Below, in pieces: positions 1-8,397 of a stretch of 28,379 nucleotides of DNA. Source of the stretch: a virus. Location of the stretch: IMG/VR virus record IMGVR_UViG_3300046002_004373, positions 1-28,379 of that record; one strand, 5' to 3'. The translations under genes and the position numbers were made by a program. Positions within the stretch are counted from its first letter, which is position 1. Each line of letters starts with the position of its first letter. The notes under the pieces were generated by a model, which worked only from the letters and a program-made list of their open reading frames with translations, was not told where the DNA came from and ran no database searches.

Positions 1-1329
1 AAGAAAAATCAATATACTAATTTTGATATTTTAAATAATTACTTACCATCCGAAAAATTCTACCTAACCCCTGTACCAGATTACATCAATGTAACGTATG
101 ATTGTGTTATTATTACTAATTTTATACAGGAAAATAATAAAATAGTTGAAGCTATTGAATTTGCTTCAGATTCATATTGGGGTAATAAAAATCGTTATCA
201 ATTTAGAACATATATTGATAGATTTGATTCTACTAATGAATATGGTATTAGTGATCAACGTGTAGCTAAAACAAATTTAAGTATAACATTGTACGGGTAT
301 ATTATACCTGAAACAATCAATAGGGATTTAGCCACTAATGGGCAACGCCAATTTTTTTCTAAATCAGTTGTTTCTATTACTGGAGAAACCGTAGTAAATG
401 CTAATGGACCTGTAGGAGCATCGGCTAATCCGGGAACTGGTAGACCACTACCAAGCCCAACCCCTAGCCCATCAATTACCCCAAGCATATCAGCTACACC
501 GGGCCTAACACCAAGTATATCAGCCACACCAAGTGTAACACCATCTATATCAGTTACACCAAGTATAACACCAAGCATAACAATTACACCAAGCATAAGC
601 ATAACACCATCTATTACACCATCTATTACACCATCATCAGCACCAGTTTATGGAGGTAGTATAGATTTTGGTAATGAATATGGTAGATATGCTATTACTG
701 ATGTAGCTAGTACAGATTATTCATTAGGATATAATGATTTTACAATTGAGTGGTTTCAAAAATTAAGCACATTCAGTTCAGCTAACGGAGCAATAATTCC
801 CTTCTCTATTTATAATTCAAATACAGATTATTTACACTTTAGTATGGCTGATTATAACTCTAATATATTATTTAATTTAACATTAGTTGTAAGTTACTCT
901 GGAATTGGTTATTCATTTGTTACTTCTGTACCAACAACAACATTACTAGATTGGACTCATATAGCTATATCTAGAACATCAACAACATTTAATATATATG
1001 TTAATGGTGTTTTATCAAATCCTGGAAATAGTATAGGAAGTGTAGATTTCGCTCCACTATTATCTAAATTATCTCTTGGAAATATCGGAGAATATTTCCC
1101 ATTAAGCTATAGATTCCCAGGAAAAATAACTAACTTTAATTTTGTTAATGGGACCGCATTATATACTGCTGACTTTACTCCACCAACATCACCAATAACA
1201 CCATCAACTAATACTAAATTATTATTATTAGCTACGGACAATGCTGGGTTATTGACGGATTCAAGTGGACTAAATATAACTGTAAATAATATTAGTGGAT
1301 TAACTTGGAGTTCTGATAATCCTTTCTAA
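1..1329 (+). CDS. Neck/tail-terminator-like protein with Thr-Pro-Ser-Ile repeat and LamG-like domain (5' partial)
   Basis: The frame is open from base 1, so the gene starts before the window; the ATG at 289 is internal. The first ~135 visible residues contain a segment with SDSYWG and a following FRTYID, which I associate with a conserved T4-like protein encoded just before the sheath; tail terminator or neck role is an inference from memory and position. Residues ~150-212 are low-complexity repeats built on TPSI/SITP (bases ~451-640). The remainder (~217-442) looks like a LamG/concanavalin-type jelly roll, with FTIEWF, WTHIAISR and NIYVNGV segments typical of that fold. The LamG part probably binds glycans or decorates the particle. 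The fusion is odd: a structural core with a flexible linker and a displayed lectin-like domain. Confidence 0.75.
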   Translation, partial: KKNQYTNFDILNNYLPSEKFYLTPVPDYINVTYDCVIITNFIQENNKIVEAIEFASDSYWGNKNRYQFRTYIDRFDSTNEYGISDQRVAKTNLSITLYGYIIPETINRDLATNGQRQFFSKSVVSITGETVVNANGPVGASANPGTGRPLPSPTPSPSITPSISATPGLTPSISATPSVTPSISVTPSITPSITITPSISITPSITPSITPSSAPVYGGSIDFGNEYGRYAITDVASTDYSLGYNDFTIEWFQKLSTFSSANGAIIPFSIYNSNTDYLHFSMADYNSNILFNLTLVVSYSGIGYSFVTSVPTTTLLDWTHIAISRTSTTFNIYVNGVLSNPGNSIGSVDFAPLLSKLSLGNIGEYFPLSYRFPGKITNFNFVNGTALYTADFTPPTSPITPSTNTKLLLLATDNAGLLTDSSGLNITVNNISGLTWSSDNPF

Positions 1330-1349
1330 AAACATTTGGATATCTCAAA

Positions 1350-1370
1350 TATATTTATTATAATGAAACA
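1350..1370 (+). promoter_or_regulatory. Candidate late promoter motif (ATATTTATTATAATGAAACA)
   Basis: The motif lies 17 nt before the ATG at 1388 and resembles the motif before the sheath, tube and tape-measure genes and the gene at 8431. No TTG is found at the -33 distance, so it does not look like a host-type promoter. Promoter activity is inferred from recurrence only. Confidence 0.4.
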
Positions 1371-1387
1371 TAACTAATAAATGAATA

Positions 1388-1630
1388 ATGTTTAAAAAAT
1401 TTAAAGAAATATCATCAGCTTGGATAACAGCAGCTAACCCAACACCAGAAGAAAAAAAATTAGCAGAAAATAGAGCTGCTATATGTAATGGGTGTGAGTT
1501 TCGTAAAAAAAATACAGCAGTAATAGATTTTTACTACTGTAGTTTATGTGGGTGTCCACTAGACAAAAAAATATTCTCACCAATAGATTTAAAAACAAAC
1601 CCTTGCCCAGAAAACAAATGGGATAAATAA
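1388..1630 (+). CDS. Small zinc-ribbon protein, 80 aa
   Basis: The protein has six cysteines in a zinc-ribbon arrangement: C33 and C36 (CNGC), C51, C54 and C56 (CSLCGC), and C73. A short, lysine-rich amphipathic N-terminus precedes them. The family is not identified with certainty; small Cys-rich proteins of this kind occur in structural modules of Bacteroidota phages. It lies between the neck-like gene and the sheath gene, so co-expression with the tail genes is likely. Function unknown; metal binding is inferred from the cysteines. Confidence 0.8.
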   Translation: MFKKFKEISSAWITAANPTPEEKKLAENRAAICNGCEFRKKNTAVIDFYYCSLCGCPLDKKIFSPIDLKTNPCPENKWDK

Positions 1631-1653
1631 ATAATTAATTAAAAACCAACGTT

Positions 1654-1947
1654 ATGTTAAAAGGAAACGCAGAAACACAAACACAATCATTAGATCAATT
1701 AACAGTAGAAGAATTAGCAGAATTTAAAAGTGTCCATGAAGGATATCAAAAAGCATTATTTGATTTAGGAATAGTAGTTCTTAATCTTGAAGAAGCTAAG
1801 AAAAAAATAGACGAATTAAATGGAAATAGAATCGATTTAATCAACTATATTCAAGAAATTAATGAAAAACGTCTAGTATTAACCGCTAAATTAGGCGAAA
1901 AATATGGAGATAGACAAGTTGATCTAGAAACAGGTGAACTTAAATAA
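1654..1947 (+). CDS. Coiled-coil hypothetical protein, 97 aa
   Basis: The start ATG is preceded by GTT, a context seen at many starts in this window. The protein is almost wholly helical and charged, with heptad-like spacing of Leu/Ile from about residue 15 to 85, and ends with an acidic KYGDRQVDLETGEL-type tail. It has the look of small conserved proteins in Bacteroidota phage tail modules, but I cannot assign a function. A hairpin (1946-1962) overlaps its stop codon. Confidence 0.75.
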   Translation: MLKGNAETQTQSLDQLTVEELAEFKSVHEGYQKALFDLGIVVLNLEEAKKKIDELNGNRIDLINYIQEINEKRLVLTAKLGEKYGDRQVDLETGELK

Positions 1948-1962
1948 ACCTATTTTAGGTTT
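1946..1962 (+). terminator. Hairpin at the end of the coiled-coil gene, possible weak terminator
   Basis: AAACCTA (1946-1952) pairs perfectly with TAGGTTT (1956-1962) around a 3-nt TTT. No strong T tract follows, so termination is uncertain; it could instead protect the 3' end or act in the sheath leader. A second pairing, AGGGTT (1966-1971) with AACCCT (1994-1999), brackets the next candidate promoter motif. Confidence 0.35.
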
Positions 1963-1975
1963 GTAAGGGTTTTAG

Positions 1976-1994
1976 AATATTTATCATTAGAACA
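1976..1994 (+). promoter_or_regulatory. Candidate late promoter motif before tail sheath gene
   Basis: AATATTTATCATTAGAACA matches the recurring AATATTTATAATAAACA motif and ends 31 nt before the sheath ATG. No host-type -33 TTG at the proper spacing. Confidence 0.45.
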
Positions 1995-2025
1995 ACCCTA
2001 ATACAATTTAAAATAACAACATAAA

Positions 2026-4164
2026 ATGGCAGAAGCAATTATCTCTCCTGGTGTATACACCAATGAAAACGACCAGAGCGCAGTAACACAAGGCCCTATT
2101 GAAGCTGGTGCAGCTATCATTGGACCAACGGTTAACGGTATTCCTTATGTTCCAACATTAGTCACTTCATATAGTGAGTATATTGCGAAATTTGGAACTA
2201 CTTTTAGCAATGGAGCAAGTGGCTCTATGGAATATTTTACCTCATTAACAGCTAAAAATTATTTCGATAATGGAGGTACAACTCTATTAGTAACAAGAAT
2301 CACACACCAAGGAACAGGCTCAGCATTAGAATCATTCTCGTCTGCAAGTATTCCTTTAGTAGGATTAAATGCAACCTCTTCTATGAGTGTAGCAGGGCTT
2401 CACGTAAATGACCCAGGTAATAACACTATATTCTTCTTATTAACAGGTTCGGCTGCGGGTACATCAACAACTGCATCGTATGGTAAATTTGTTATGACAG
2501 GTAGTAGCACTTTAGTAGATGCTGCTCCAATATATTTTGTTACAACAGGATCAACAGCTACAGCTACAGCAACTAATATTACTGATAAAATTAATTCATT
2601 ACAATCTACATTTAGAATTGCTGCAACGTCATCTATAACTGATTTAGCAGTAACAGCTAGTGTATATGAAAATGAATCATTAGGAAATTCATTTAGAATA
2701 TTGTCATCAAGTATTACTAACAACTTTGCTGGTGGTTTAACAGGAACCCAATGTTTTGAAGTTGAAACATTAGCTTGGGGTGCTCAAATGAACAACTCAG
2801 GTTCAATATTATCTTCAGGAGCTTTAGTAAGCGGTAGCGCTACTAATGTTCGTTGGCAGGTTCAAAACGTAAATACTACACAAGGTACATTTACCTTAGT
2901 TGTAAGAAGCGGTAACGATAACGATGCTCAACCAAACGTTCTTGAAACATGGACTAACTTATCATTAGATGTTGACCAACCAAATTACATAGCTAGAGTA
3001 ATAGGTAATACAAAACCAGTTTATACTTATTCTGTAACAGACGGTCAAGGATACATTGATTATAGTGGAGATTTTCCAAATGCATCAAGATACATCAGAA
3101 TTGCAACAGTAACACAAGCTCAATTTGGTACATTCGATAATAACGGATTATACCAATCAGCACTATTTAGTGGAAGTCTACCAGCAAATGGAGATGGAGG
3201 CTTAGCAGGTGCATTTAATGGTGGATTAATAGATACTACATTACCAAGATTCATGTATGAAAATATTATTTCAGGTGTAACAAATGCTCAAGGATTTACA
3301 ACAGAAGATTACTTCCCAGCAATTAATTTACTAAATAACTCAGACGAATATATATTTAACATATTAATGACTCCTGGTTTATTCTTAGCCGGTGGAAATT
3401 CAAATATTAATATTGGTGCTAACGGCGCTGATCCAATAGCTTTATGTGAAGGAAGAGCAGATGCTTTAGCAGTAATTGACCCTGTTCCTTATGGTGGTAC
3501 AGTTACAAGTGCTAAAACAGCAGCAAATGCTTCAAATTCTAGCTATGGTGCTACATACTGGCCATGGTGCCAAATATTCAGCTCCGCAATGGGTAGATTA
3601 GTATGGGTTCCAGCTTCAGTATTAATGGGTGGTGTATTTGCCTTTACAGATCAAGTAGCAGCTCCATGGTTTGCTCCAGCAGGTATTACTAGAGGTGGTA
3701 TTCCAAATGTAGTAAAAGTTGAAAGAAAATTATCATTAAGCGATAGAAACAATTTATATTTAGATAATGTAAACCCATTAGCTACATTCCCTGGAAATGG
3801 TGTTGTAGTATTTGGACAGAAAACATTACAACAAAAAGCAACTGCTTTAGATAGAGTAAATGTTAGAAGATTATTAATTGCCTTAAAAGGATATATTAGT
3901 GGTGTATCTCGTTCATTAGTATTTGAACAAAATACAGCGGTTACAAGAAACAAATTCTTAAACCAAGTAAACCCATACTTAGACTCAGTAGTACAAAGAC
4001 AAGGTTTATACGCGTTTAAAGTAATTATGGATGAATCAAATAACACACCAAGTGTTGTAGATAGAAACCAATTAGTAGGTCAAATTTACATCCAACCAAC
4101 TAAAACTGCTGAATTCGTAATATTAGATTTCACAATTTTACCAACTGGTGTATCATTCCCATAA
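2026..4164 (+). CDS. Contractile tail sheath protein (gp18-like), 712 aa
   Basis: The N-terminus (AEAIISPGVYTNENDQS) is the classic opening of contractile sheath proteins, followed by a GAAIIGPTVNGIPYVPTLV segment of the N-terminal sheath fold. The C-terminal ~150 residues carry the conserved sheath core: the VNVRRLLIALKGYI helix, the FLNQVNPYLD segment and a final strand region near FVILDFTILPTG. Sheath subunits polymerise around the tube and contract on infection. At 712 aa it is close to T4 gp18 (659). The middle (~90-400) is Ser/Thr/Gly-rich and probably forms surface-exposed insertion domains. The downstream tail-tube gene agrees with the call. Confidence 0.95.
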   Translation: MAEAIISPGVYTNENDQSAVTQGPIEAGAAIIGPTVNGIPYVPTLVTSYSEYIAKFGTTFSNGASGSMEYFTSLTAKNYFDNGGTTLLVTRITHQGTGSALESFSSASIPLVGLNATSSMSVAGLHVNDPGNNTIFFLLTGSAAGTSTTASYGKFVMTGSSTLVDAAPIYFVTTGSTATATATNITDKINSLQSTFRIAATSSITDLAVTASVYENESLGNSFRILSSSITNNFAGGLTGTQCFEVETLAWGAQMNNSGSILSSGALVSGSATNVRWQVQNVNTTQGTFTLVVRSGNDNDAQPNVLETWTNLSLDVDQPNYIARVIGNTKPVYTYSVTDGQGYIDYSGDFPNASRYIRIATVTQAQFGTFDNNGLYQSALFSGSLPANGDGGLAGAFNGGLIDTTLPRFMYENIISGVTNAQGFTTEDYFPAINLLNNSDEYIFNILMTPGLFLAGGNSNINIGANGADPIALCEGRADALAVIDPVPYGGTVTSAKTAANASNSSYGATYWPWCQIFSSAMGRLVWVPASVLMGGVFAFTDQVAAPWFAPAGITRGGIPNVVKVERKLSLSDRNNLYLDNVNPLATFPGNGVVVFGQKTLQQKATALDRVNVRRLLIALKGYISGVSRSLVFEQNTAVTRNKFLNQVNPYLDSVVQRQGLYAFKVIMDESNNTPSVVDRNQLVGQIYIQPTKTAEFVILDFTILPTGVSFP

Positions 4165-4169
4165 GAAGT

Positions 4170-4186
4170 AATATTTATAATAAACA
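4170..4186 (+). promoter_or_regulatory. Candidate late promoter motif before tail tube gene
   Basis: AATATTTATAATAAACA lies 20 nt before the tail-tube ATG. The identical 17-mer recurs at 8398-8414, and near matches precede the genes at 1388, 2026 and 6082. Position and repetition suggest a phage-specific late promoter. Confidence 0.5.
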
Positions 4187-4206
4187 ATTAATAAATACAA
4201 CATAAC

Positions 4207-4698
4207 ATGCCTATATTAAACGCAAACGAAATTATGTTTACTCAATATGAACCTAAAGTACCAAATAGGTTTATAATGTATGTAAATGGTATTCCATCAT
4301 ATATCATTAAAGGTGTTAGTGCCGTAAATTTCGATGATGGAGAAATTATACTAGATCACATCAACACCTATAGAAAAATCCGTAGTGGAAAAAGACTATG
4401 GGGTGATATGACATTCACATTATTTGATCCAATTGCTCCATCAGGTGCTCAAGTAGTAATGGAATGGGCTCGTTTAGCATATGAATCAATCACTGGTAGA
4501 GCTGGTTACTCAGATTTCTATAAAAAAGACATTACATTTAATGTTTTAGGTCCAGTTGGTGATGTAGTATCAGAATGGGTTGTTAAAGGTGCTTTTATCA
4601 AAACAGCAAACTTTGACGATTACGATTGGTCGACATATACAGAAGCAGTTAATCTTACTATGACAATTGGTATGGATTATTGCATCTTAAATTACTAA
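4207..4698 (+). CDS. Tail tube protein (gp19-like), 163 aa
   Basis: The length is that of T4 gp19 (163 aa), and the gene follows the sheath directly, as expected. The protein has the tube features PNRFIMYV near the N-terminus, an IILDHINTYRKIRSGKRLWGDMTF segment in the middle, and a C-terminal EAVNLTMTIGMDYC strand. Subunits form the hexameric rings of the inner tube through which DNA passes. The gene after it starts 1 nt beyond the stop codon, suggesting translational coupling. Confidence 0.93.
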   Translation: MPILNANEIMFTQYEPKVPNRFIMYVNGIPSYIIKGVSAVNFDDGEIILDHINTYRKIRSGKRLWGDMTFTLFDPIAPSGAQVVMEWARLAYESITGRAGYSDFYKKDITFNVLGPVGDVVSEWVVKGAFIKTANFDDYDWSTYTEAVNLTMTIGMDYCILNY

Positions 4699-4699
4699 C

Positions 4700-4960
4700 A
4701 TGAATCAAATTCTTAAACAACTAATTCAAGAATGTATTTCTGAAGCACTTGACGGAAACGTAGGTTCTGACGGAAATGTAGATCAACATAGAAATAGTGT
4801 TGATAACATGCAACGTGGTTTTGCCTATATGCTTGGTGAATTAGATGTATTAAAAGATTATAGTAAATTAACAGATAGAGAGAAATCTGAGTTTGTCTCA
4901 GGAATAAAAGGGTATATAGATCGCTATTTCTCAGATAGAACAGATGCTCCTAGAAATTAA
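4700..4960 (+). CDS. Hypothetical protein, 86 aa
   Basis: The ATG begins one base after the tail-tube stop codon, so translation is probably coupled. The N-terminal helix (NQILKQLIQECISEAL) is followed by a polar segment rich in Gly/Asp/Asn and a helical, acidic C-terminal half. The N-terminus resembles short phage proteins that begin with an amphipathic helix of the LKQLIxEAI type, but no function can be assigned. A strong terminator follows immediately. Confidence 0.75.
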   Translation: MNQILKQLIQECISEALDGNVGSDGNVDQHRNSVDNMQRGFAYMLGELDVLKDYSKLTDREKSEFVSGIKGYIDRYFSDRTDAPRN

Positions 4961-4965
4961 ATAAA

Positions 4966-4994
4966 AAACCCGATAGAAATATCGGGTTTCTTTT
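4966..4994 (+). terminator. Rho-independent terminator with GAAA tetraloop
   Basis: AAACCCGATA (4966-4975) and TATCGGGTTT (4980-4989) form a perfect 10-bp stem closed by GAAA, followed by C and TTTT. It closes the sheath-tube-86 aa unit. Confidence 0.9.
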
Positions 4995-5013
4995 ACAAAA
5001 AACATAGTTTCAT

Positions 5014-5021
5014 TATATTTA
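5014..5021 (+). promoter_or_regulatory. Possible promoter core TATATTTA before gp26-like gene
   Basis: TATATTTA lies 24 nt before the ATG at 5046, just after a terminator, where a new promoter would be expected. At the 20-nt spacing the -33 element would be TTT rather than TTG, so the match is weak. It may belong to the late-motif class instead. Confidence 0.35.
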
Positions 5022-5045
5022 TATATATAAAATTAAAATAAGTTT

Positions 5046-5801
5046 ATGACAGATTTAAAAATTCCAACGGAAACGGTTACATTACCATCAAAAGGTCTTG
5101 TTTACCCTGAAACATCGTTGTTAGCTAAGGGAGAAATCGAAATGCGCTACATGAGTGCACGAGATGAAGATATCTTAACTAACATTAACTTCATTAAGCA
5201 GGGAACTGCTATTGATAAATTACTAAAATCACTTATAGTAACACCAATTGATATTGATGAGTTGGTTACAGGTGATAAAAACGCAGTTTTATTTGCTGCT
5301 CGTATCTTGGGATATGGTAAAGAATATTCATTCAAATTTAGAAACGAATCAACAGGTAACGATGATGAATATTCCTTAGATTTAACTACATTAGATGAAA
5401 AACCTTTAGACGAAAATATATTCGAAAAAGGTAAAAACGAATTTGAATTTCAATTACCTAAATCAAATAATACCGTAACATTTAAGTTACTAACAGGCAA
5501 AGACGATAAAGCAATTGACGCAGAACTTAAAGGACTTCAAAAAATTGACCCAAATGGCTCATTCGAGAATACTACGCGTTTAAAGCGCATGATAATCGCA
5601 GTTAACGGCAAGACTGACCTAGTATCGATTGTAGATTTCGTAGATAATTACTTACTAGCACCAGATTCACGAGCATTAAAAAAATATTATAACGAGATAT
5701 CCCCAGATATTGAAACTACAATAACTTTAAACAAAGATGGCTACGTTCAGGAGGGCGTAACTATCCCTATTGGGATTAGCTTTTTTTGGCCTGACGCCTA
5801 A
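5046..5801 (+). CDS. Tail/baseplate assembly protein, gp26-like, 251 aa
   Basis: The N-terminal segment (LPSKGLVYPETS, then KGEIEMRYMSARDEDILTN and KLLKSLIV) matches what I recall of gp26-type proteins from marine T4-like phages, as does the C-terminal IPIGISFFWPD. T4 gp26 is a baseplate hub assembly factor; here the gene sits directly before the tape measure, in the position usual for the tail-assembly chaperone (G) of long-tailed phages. The stop is followed by a second frame opening at 5770, and the overlap contains the run TTTTTTT (5781-5787), so part of the product may be extended by frameshifting. No cysteines are present. Assignment to gp26 is by memory of family features, not a search. 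Confidence 0.7.
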   Translation: MTDLKIPTETVTLPSKGLVYPETSLLAKGEIEMRYMSARDEDILTNINFIKQGTAIDKLLKSLIVTPIDIDELVTGDKNAVLFAARILGYGKEYSFKFRNESTGNDDEYSLDLTTLDEKPLDENIFEKGKNEFEFQLPKSNNTVTFKLLTGKDDKAIDAELKGLQKIDPNGSFENTTRLKRMIIAVNGKTDLVSIVDFVDNYLLAPDSRALKKYYNEISPDIETTITLNKDGYVQEGVTIPIGISFFWPDA

Positions 5802-6048
5802 ATATCGAGAATATCTATTTTCTAGAATACATGAAATTGTATTTTACGGAAATGGAGGATACGATTGGAATACAGTTTACAATTTGCCTATTTCGCATCG
5901 TGATTTTATATATCATAAAATTAGAGAACATTTTGAAAAACAAAATGCTGATGCTGAAAAACAACAAAAATCTATGAAATCAGCTTCATCAACAACTGTC
6001 AAACCTCCAATGAACCCAACCTACACAGCAAAAGCCCCACGAAAGTAG
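5770..6048 (+). CDS. gp51-like / tail-assembly extension frame, 92 codons, no ATG start
   Basis: This frame overlaps the end of the preceding gene by 32 nt, is +1 relative to it, and has no ATG near its beginning; the only conventional start is TTG at 5770. It contains RIHEIVFYGNGGYDWNTVYNLP, a segment typical of gp51-like proteins encoded next to gp26 in T4-like phages. The C-terminus is Lys/Gln/Pro-rich. A +1 slip after TTT TTT at 5781-5786, skipping T5787, would fuse it to the upstream gene to give about 333 aa, like the G-T chaperone fusion before tape measures. Independent initiation or an assembly homopolymer error are the alternatives. Confidence 0.65.
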   Translation: MGLAFFGLTPKYREYLFSRIHEIVFYGNGGYDWNTVYNLPISHRDFIYHKIREHFEKQNADAEKQQKSMKSASSTTVKPPMNPTYTAKAPRK

Positions 6049-6055
6049 GGCTTTT
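6030..6055 (+). terminator. Hairpin terminator overlapping the end of the gp51-like frame
   Basis: AAAAGCCC (6030-6037) pairs with GGGCTTTT (6048-6055); inside lie one C-A mismatch, two further pairs and a GAAA loop. The stem contains the stop codon (6046-6048) and the 3' arm provides the T run. Confidence 0.75.
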
Positions 6056-6076
6056 CATATTTATCTATATAATACA
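6056..6076 (+). promoter_or_regulatory. Candidate late promoter motif before tape measure gene
   Basis: CATATTTATCTATATAATACA is a looser version of the recurring late motif, lying between the terminator and the ATG at 6082. The spacing to the start codon is very short (5 nt). Confidence 0.3.
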
Positions 6077-6081
6077 CTACT

Positions 6082-8394
6082 ATGGCTAACAATCCTAACG
6101 ATCCAGATTTTCAAAAAAATAATGAAGAACTAAATAGATTTAATGATTCCTTAAAAGAATCTATAGATTTATCGAGATCTTTGTCTAGAAATATTAAATC
6201 TGTTACGGATGAGCTTAAACTTTCTAAAGGAGCTAATAGTGAACTTTATAATGATTTAGGTAGATATAATGATGCTTTATCTAAAACCATTGGTTTATCT
6301 AAAAAATTAACTGATGGACGATTAAAAGTAAAAGATGTAGAAAAATCTATTGCTAATATTGGGCAGACTTATGCCGATTATATGGCTCGAAACAATAAGT
6401 CATTTGAAGCAAGAGGTAGATTTACTTTAAGACAAAAAGACCTTCAAGAAGAACTTCTTAAATTAGAAGATAAAGAAATTAATAGAAGACTTAGAATTGG
6501 AGAAGCTGATGCTAAAATTGATGATTTACGACAACAACTAGCTGCTACTGAAGTCGCCCGCAGAAACACTAGAGAAACTGCTGATAGAGCCCTACAAACT
6601 CAAGCGATTCGAGATATTAAAGCAAAAATTAAATATCAAGAAGATAATATAAAGATTTTAGAAAAAGATCAAAATCAAGAAGCAAAAATTACTGCTCAAA
6701 AACAACAAACTTTAGATAAAGTTGAAGATATAATAAAATCTCATAAAGGACTCCAAAAACAATATGAAGATGAAATAAAAAAACATGAAATTCTTCTTAA
6801 ACTAGCAAAAGAACAAGATACAGTAACTAATAGAATAAGTAACACATATAAAGACATATCAAAATTACTTAGCCCATTTACTGCAATATTTGCGTTTATT
6901 AAACAAATGGCGTTTGCCATATCTGATCAAACAGTAAAAATACAAAGAGGTTTAGTTAAAACTTATGATGAAGCACTTGTTATAAGACAAGAATTTAATG
7001 CTATTGCTGTTGCTTCTGGAGATATAGCAGTTACTACTGGAAGAATGGTTGCTGCTAATGCTGAGTTAGGAAAGCAATTAGGATACAACACCCAGTTTAG
7101 TGAAGACATGAACACTGAGTTCATTAAGTTAACTAAAACACTTGGAATTAGTAATGAATCTGCTGGAGGATTAGCAAAACTTACTAAGATATCTGGACAA
7201 GAATTTAAAGATGTTAAAAACATCATTTATCAAACTACCCAACAACTCTCAGTTCAAAATGGACTTCAACAAGATCAAGTAGAAGTTATGGATGAAGTTG
7301 GTAAAATATCTGGTCAAACATTAGCAATGTTTAAAGGTAATGTACCTGCCCTAACAGAAGCTGTTGTTCAAGCTAGATTATTAGGTACTACTTTAGAAAG
7401 CGCTAAAAAATCCGCATCTGCTTTACTTGATTTTGAATCATCTATTGAAAATGAATTACAAGCCGAATTAATTACAGGAAGACAATTTAATTTAGAACGT
7501 GCTCGTGCTGCTGCTTTAACTGGAGATTTAACAACAGAAATGAAAGAGTTAGCAAATCAAGGAATTGATTTTAATAACTACTCTAACATGAACGTTATTG
7601 CTCAACAGAAGATAGCGGATATGATGGGTAAAACTACAGATGAACTTACCGATCAGCTATTAAAACAACAATATTTGGGCATGTCACATGAACAAATTGT
7701 TTCTATGAGTGGTGAGGAAGTAGCTAAAAAAGTAGAAGCATTAAATGCTCAAGAACAATTTAATCTTGCTATGGAAAAAATGCAGGATATTGTTACAAGC
7801 TTAGTAGGAGGTCCTTTAGGACAGTTAGTTGAAGCAATGGCTAGTGCACTTTCAAGTGCTGGAGGTTTATATGGTATGATGTTAGCTATTGCTGGGGTAT
7901 CACTAGGGAAAACACTAGCAACTTTAGCAACCTTAGCAATTGAATTAGAATTATCAGCTGCTGGCGCTATTGCTACTGCTTCTGCTATATCTTTTGGTCT
8001 TGCTGCTGTTGGTATAGTAGCGGGAATTGCTGCTATGATGGGGGCATTTGACGATGCTAAAACTGATGCCACTCAACCTACATCTGCTGGAGATATGTAT
8101 TCTGCTAAAGGTAAAACTATAATATCACCTAAAGAAGGTGGTTTATTTTCATTAAGCGATAATGATGAATTTGCTGCTGCTCCAGGATTAGGAGATATGA
8201 TTAATAGACCAAAACAACAAACCGCGGTTGTTCAAGATAATTCTGCCTTATTAAATGAATTAAAAGATTTAAACAAAAACACATTAATTACTAATCAACT
8301 TGTACAGCAAAGCAATAATAAAAAATCTGACATATATATGGGACCAGATAAAGTAGGGACCTCATTGCTTAAAAGTAATTATAGCTTAGCTTAA
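6082..8394 (+). CDS. Tail tape measure protein, 770 aa
   Basis: Residues ~1-260 are almost continuous charged coiled coil (repeated K/E/Q/L heptads). They are followed by an aromatic-hydrophobic segment (~265-280, LLSPFTAIFAFIKQMAF) and a helical middle rich in Ala, Gly and Gln. Residues ~575-660 are strongly hydrophobic and Gly/Ala-rich, like the membrane-active part of tape measures. The C-terminal ~110 residues are polar. The gene follows the gp26/gp51-like pair and precedes baseplate genes, the usual place. It sets tail length; at about 0.15 nm per residue a tail near 115 nm would be expected (rule-of-thumb inference). Confidence 0.85.
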   Translation: MANNPNDPDFQKNNEELNRFNDSLKESIDLSRSLSRNIKSVTDELKLSKGANSELYNDLGRYNDALSKTIGLSKKLTDGRLKVKDVEKSIANIGQTYADYMARNNKSFEARGRFTLRQKDLQEELLKLEDKEINRRLRIGEADAKIDDLRQQLAATEVARRNTRETADRALQTQAIRDIKAKIKYQEDNIKILEKDQNQEAKITAQKQQTLDKVEDIIKSHKGLQKQYEDEIKKHEILLKLAKEQDTVTNRISNTYKDISKLLSPFTAIFAFIKQMAFAISDQTVKIQRGLVKTYDEALVIRQEFNAIAVASGDIAVTTGRMVAANAELGKQLGYNTQFSEDMNTEFIKLTKTLGISNESAGGLAKLTKISGQEFKDVKNIIYQTTQQLSVQNGLQQDQVEVMDEVGKISGQTLAMFKGNVPALTEAVVQARLLGTTLESAKKSASALLDFESSIENELQAELITGRQFNLERARAAALTGDLTTEMKELANQGIDFNNYSNMNVIAQQKIADMMGKTTDELTDQLLKQQYLGMSHEQIVSMSGEEVAKKVEALNAQEQFNLAMEKMQDIVTSLVGGPLGQLVEAMASALSSAGGLYGMMLAIAGVSLGKTLATLATLAIELELSAAGAIATASAISFGLAAVGIVAGIAAMMGAFDDAKTDATQPTSAGDMYSAKGKTIISPKEGGLFSLSDNDEFAAAPGLGDMINRPKQQTAVVQDNSALLNELKDLNKNTLITNQLVQQSNNKKSDIYMGPDKVGTSLLKSNYSLA

Positions 8395-8397
8395 TTT

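Noticed and set aside
289-291. ATG at 289 as the start of the first gene
   Set aside because: The frame is open to base 1 and the upstream residues look like conserved protein, so this is internal.
255-602. Minus-strand ORFs throughout, for example 255-602, 2400-2723, 7749-8072 and 12447-12794
   Set aside because: They lie opposite strong + strand genes, have repeat-derived or low-complexity products and no promoter.
451-640. CRISPR array or tandem non-coding repeat
   Set aside because: The repeats are in frame, vary in length and encode a continuous linker; there are no constant spacers.
4185-4200. T4-type TATAAATA late promoter boxes
   Set aside because: AATAAATA-like strings occur before several genes but are poorly conserved and expected by chance in this AT-rich leader; the AATATTTATAAT motif is more constant.
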